Assembly: GCA_045599005.1 (NCBI GenBank)
Contig: JAZRVF010000022.1
Coordinates: forward strand, 115,337 to 179,336
Origin: Treponema_I sp045599005
Lineage (GTDB): Bacteria; Spirochaetota; Spirochaetia; Treponematales; Treponemataceae
Length of the DNA: 64,000 bases
Reading direction: 5' to 3'
In this document: piece after piece, positions 61,450 through 64,000 of the stretch
How positions within the stretch are numbered: position 1 is the stretch's first letter
How the letters are laid out: each line of letters starts with the position of its first letter
Translations under genes and position numbers: made by a program
Notes under the pieces: model-generated
What the model was told of the DNA's origin: nothing
Databases searched by the model: none
What the model saw: the letters and a program-made list of their open reading frames with translations, nothing else

Positions 61450-62970
61450 ATGATTACCGGCGAAGTAAAAAATAAAATTGACAATCTTTGGGATGCAATG
61501 TGGTCAAATCAGATGACAAACCCTTGGATTGATATTCAGCAGATTACATATCTTATCTTTATTAAAATGCTTGATGACAACCAGATTAAAATTGAACGGA
61601 AAATAAACAGCCTTGTTGCCGCAGGTATGGAAGTAAATCTTGAAGATTTCGACCTTCTTTTTAAAGACGGTTTTTACATTGACGAAGAAGATAAAATAAA
61701 CTGTTCTTATGCAGACCTTCGCTGGAGTGTGTTCAGCACTTGGGGCGACAACGGTAAAAAGTTCGATAACCTTAAGAACAATGTTTTCCCATTCATCAAA
61801 AATCTTCATGGGGACAAAGTAACTTCATTTGCCAGATACATGGAAAAAGCAGAATTCACAGTTTCAAATCCATATATCTTGGGAAAAATGATTGATGTTC
61901 TCAGCGACCCAGATTTAGGCTTTAACAAAACAGACATGATGGGCGACTGCTACGAATACCTGCTTTCTAAAATGGCAACCAGCGGTGACAACGGCCAGTT
62001 CCGAACCCCACGCCATATCATCGACATGATGGTAGAAATAGCAAAGCCGACATTGCAGGACACAATCATTGACCCGGCAATGGGAACCTGTGGCTTCCTT
62101 TCAGAAAGTGCAAAATACATTCAGGAGCATTATTCAAAAGAACTTACAAACAAACAGAACAACCAGCATTTTCATAACCAGATGTTCACAGGTTACGACA
62201 CCGATACAGACATGCTCCGTATCGGTTGTATGAACATGACCTTGCACGGAGTAGAAAACCCAACTGTAAAATATAACAACTCCCTTGGCGAAGATTACGA
62301 AGACAAAGAAAAATATAGCCTTATTCTTGCAAACCCACCATTCAGCGGAAGCCTTGATCCAAGTACAGTTGCAAAATCCCTTATCCAGATTAGTGGCGGA
62401 ACAAAAAAGACAGAACTTCTGTTCCTAAGCCTTTTCCTCCGTCTCTTAAAAACTGGCGGACGTTGTGTAAGCATTGTTCCTGTTGGAGTAATGAACAACA
62501 CAAACGACAAAGCCTACACAAAACTCCGCAAGGAACTTGTAGAAAATCAGAAACTTGAAGGCGTAATCTTTATGCCGGGCGGAGTCTTCTATCCATATTC
62601 CGGAGTTCAGACAGGCATCCTTATTTTTACAAAAACAAATGCCGGCGGAACAGATAAAGTCTGGATGTACAACATGGAGCAGGACGGTTACAGCCTTGAC
62701 CAGAAGCGTGACCCAATCGAATCAAACGATATTCCTGACATCATCGCCCGCTGGAACAACTTTGCCGACGAAGCAGACCGTACAAAATATGAAAAGTCAT
62801 TCCTCGTAGAAAAGCAGGAAATCGTGGACAACGACTATGTGTTCTCTTTCAATAAATACCAGAAAAAGCAGGTAGAAAAGAAAACTTATCGTGCCACAAA
62901 AGACATTCTGGCCTCCATCAACAACCTGGAAGTGCAGTTTAAGAAGATTATGGAAGAGTTGAATCAGTAG
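61450..62970 (+). CDS. hsdM: Type I restriction-modification system methyltransferase subunit
   Basis: 506 residues. An N-terminal HsdM helical domain (IDNLWDAMWSNQMTNPWIDIQQITYLIFIKMLDD) is followed by the N6-adenine methylase core, with SAM motif DPAMGTCGFLSE (about residue 215) and catalytic NPPF in LILANPPFSGS (about 295). It methylates adenines in complex with HsdS and HsdR, which are not yet seen and probably lie to the right. AGGAG lies 11 bases upstream. A -10-like TATAAT is at about 61403. The 211-base gap before it shows nothing else. Confidence 0.96.
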   Translation: MITGEVKNKIDNLWDAMWSNQMTNPWIDIQQITYLIFIKMLDDNQIKIERKINSLVAAGMEVNLEDFDLLFKDGFYIDEEDKINCSYADLRWSVFSTWGDNGKKFDNLKNNVFPFIKNLHGDKVTSFARYMEKAEFTVSNPYILGKMIDVLSDPDLGFNKTDMMGDCYEYLLSKMATSGDNGQFRTPRHIIDMMVEIAKPTLQDTIIDPAMGTCGFLSESAKYIQEHYSKELTNKQNNQHFHNQMFTGYDTDTDMLRIGCMNMTLHGVENPTVKYNNSLGEDYEDKEKYSLILANPPFSGSLDPSTVAKSLIQISGGTKKTELLFLSLFLRLLKTGGRCVSIVPVGVMNNTNDKAYTKLRKELVENQKLEGVIFMPGGVFYPYSGVQTGILIFTKTNAGGTDKVWMYNMEQDGYSLDQKRDPIESNDIPDIIARWNNFADEADRTKYEKSFLVEKQEIVDNDYVFSFNKYQKKQVEKKTYRATKDILASINNLEVQFKKIMEELNQ

Positions 62971-62982
62971 GAGTGGTTCAGT

Positions 62983-63510
62983 ATGCAAACAGTAAATGTT
63001 AAAAATACACAAATCAGAACTCTAAAAATAAATGGTGAAGACTATATTTGTATAACTGATATTGCCCGGCAGAAAAATCCGATTGAGCCAAAAGATGTTG
63101 TAAAAAACTGGTTGCGTCTAAAAAATACAATTGAATATCTTGGTCTTTGGGAAAAACTGTACAATCCGGATTTCAAAGGGGTCGAATTCGACCCCATTTA
63201 TCAGGAAGCAGGAAGTAATGCTTTTACAATGAGTCCTACAAGATGGGTTGAAACAACAAGTGCCATAGGATTGGTAACAAAAAGCGGAGCAAATGGTGGG
63301 ACTTATGCTCAAAAAGATATTGCTTTTAAATTTGCAAGCTGGGTATCTGTTGAATTTGAATTATATCTCGTAAAAGAATTCCAAAGACTCAAGGAAGAAG
63401 AACAGAAACAACTTGGCTGGGAGCGGTTGGAAAAACTAAATAAAATTGCTATTCAGCAGATGAAAGTTCTGGAAAATGTTGAAGATAGAAACTTGTTGAC
63501 TGATAAGTAG
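62983..63510 (+). CDS. KilA-N domain protein
   Basis: 175 residues. The KilA-N domain (about 10-125) reads DYICITDIARQKNP...VVKNWLRLKNTIEYLGLWEKLYNP...GTYAQKDIAFKFASWVSVEFELYLVKEF, a DNA-binding fold common in phages and large DNA viruses. The C-terminal 50 residues are helical and charged. It follows hsdM by 12 bases, where hsdS might be expected, so it is carried within the restriction operon. Its role is unknown; defence accessory or antirepressor-like regulation are possible. Confidence 0.88.
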   Translation: MQTVNVKNTQIRTLKINGEDYICITDIARQKNPIEPKDVVKNWLRLKNTIEYLGLWEKLYNPDFKGVEFDPIYQEAGSNAFTMSPTRWVETTSAIGLVTKSGANGGTYAQKDIAFKFASWVSVEFELYLVKEFQRLKEEEQKQLGWERLEKLNKIAIQQMKVLENVEDRNLLTDK

Positions 63511-63521
63511 TGAAAAATGAA

Positions 63522-63700
63522 TTGTAAGGGCGTTCCGGCAGCAAGCTGCCGTCGGGCTTTTCGGGGTTCCGTCCGCTTCGCTACCTCCAAACAACGCAAG
63601 CGTTGTTCGCCTACGGCGCCCCTACAATCCCTAACGTACGCAAACGCAAGCGTTTGCTATCGAGAATTACTTCGTAATTCTCGCGGAAAAAAGTCATGCT
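63522..63700. repeat. Hairpin-rich intergenic element between the KilA-N and ORF6N genes
   Basis: Four hairpins occur in order: CCGGCAGC/GCTGCCG (63535-63551), AACAACGC/GCGTTGTT (63590-63607), CAAACGC/GCGTTTG (63641-63656) and GAGAATTAC/GTAATTCTC (63662-63682). Outer arms TTGTAAGGGCG and CGCCCCTACAA may enclose the first two. The last uses the same GAGAATT stem as hairpins after pgk and before trpE. No gene is supported here. Confidence 0.65.
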
Positions 63701-63737
63701 GATCTTGTTTCAGCATCTATGAATGAGGAATTAAGAA

Positions 63738-64000
63738 GTGGAAAATGAAATTTTAATTCAAAATGCAGAGCAGTTAAAAGACAAAATCTATGTAATCCGT
63801 GGTGTACAAGTCATGTTGGACAGCGATTTGGCAGACATCTACGGATATTCAACAAAAGCCTTTAATCAGCAGGTAAAGAATAACATAGAAAAATTTGATG
63901 AAGACTTTATGTTTCAGCTGACAAAGGAAGAATATGATTCAATTCTAAGGTCAAAATTTTTGACCTTAGAACAAGGAAAATATTCAAAATATCTTCCTTA
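63738..64000 (+). CDS. ORF6N-domain protein (3' partial)
   Basis: GTG at 63738, preceded by GAGGAA, opens a frame running to the right edge (87 codons). It reads KIYVIRGVQVMLDSDLADIYGYSTKAFNQQVKNNIEKFDEDFMFQLTKEEY, the ORF6N signature, a DNA-binding domain found in phage antirepressors and in type I restriction loci. It is the second phage-like DNA-binding protein after hsdM. The C-terminal domain lies beyond the window. Confidence 0.85.
   Translation, partial: MENEILIQNAEQLKDKIYVIRGVQVMLDSDLADIYGYSTKAFNQQVKNNIEKFDEDFMFQLTKEEYDSILRSKFLTLEQGKYSKYLP

Noticed and set aside
63517..63702. 61-codon frame between the KilA-N and ORF6N genes
   Set aside because: Its sequence is entirely made of hairpins, Arg/Cys/Ser-rich, with no SD.
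1..64000. tRNA or rRNA genes
   Set aside because: No cloverleaf-like runs with T-loop GTTCRANNC and matching acceptor arms, and no conserved rRNA stretches were noticed on either strand; a covariance-model scan would be needed to be certain.

Overview
The window looks like a chromosomal segment of a treponeme-like spirochaete, probably host- or gut-associated. This is an inference. It rests on substrate-binding lipoproteins whose signal peptides end FAGGKKE, a caspase protein with leptospira-type surface repeats, a RpoN-type promoter, many PilZ/EAL/HPt signalling proteins, and fermentative carbon genes. No rRNA, tRNA, CRISPR array or complete insertion sequence was seen.

Layout. 1-7.7 kb: the tail of a GH2 glycosidase, a GH43 enzyme, an acyl-CoA synthetase, a two-component pair, a sugar isomerase-like protein, a MarR regulator and a putative outer-membrane barrel. 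8-11.8 kb: a translationally coupled trio of sigma-70-like factor, membrane-anchored DUF4384-type partner, and secreted caspase fused to a GFMNIA repeat solenoid. 11.9-18.2 kb: a heterodimeric ABC exporter, an alpha/beta hydrolase, a structured intergenic repeat and a lipoprotein. 18.3-28 kb: pgk with a triplicated tail, a B12/radical-SAM protein and an oppABCDF oligopeptide importer. 28-45 kb: c-di-GMP and phosphorelay proteins (PilZ, REC-GGDEF-EAL, HPt, hybrid kinase, double-receiver regulator), a WYL regulator, an XRE-cupin plus AMP-ligase pair, an RqcH-like protein and an amino-acid ABC importer.

45-51 kb: a primary-type sigma factor lacking region 1.1, preceded by a textbook sigma-54 promoter, then acetate kinase, a PfkB kinase, a GH4 glycosidase and a 2-hydroxyacid dehydrogenase. 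51.5-58.9 kb: the trp operon (trpE, trpGD fusion, trpCF fusion, trpB, trpA). A palindrome-flanked GIY-YIG nuclease cassette is inserted between trpB and trpA and left in frame with trpA. The operon promoter is bracketed by 19-bp inverted repeats, and one operator arm is re-copied upstream in an 87-bp tandem array. 59-64 kb: a second copy of the structured repeat, a large lipoprotein, and the start of a type I restriction locus (hsdM, KilA-N, ORF6N).

The most unusual content is (i) the sigma/DUF4384/caspase-repeat trio, (ii) the GIY-YIG palindrome cassette in the trp operon, (iii) the RpoN-to-sigma-70 promoter arrangement, and (iv) a dense population of intergenic hairpins whose stems appear to be exchanged, duplicated or covarying. 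Functions are assigned from motifs read by eye; no database search was run.
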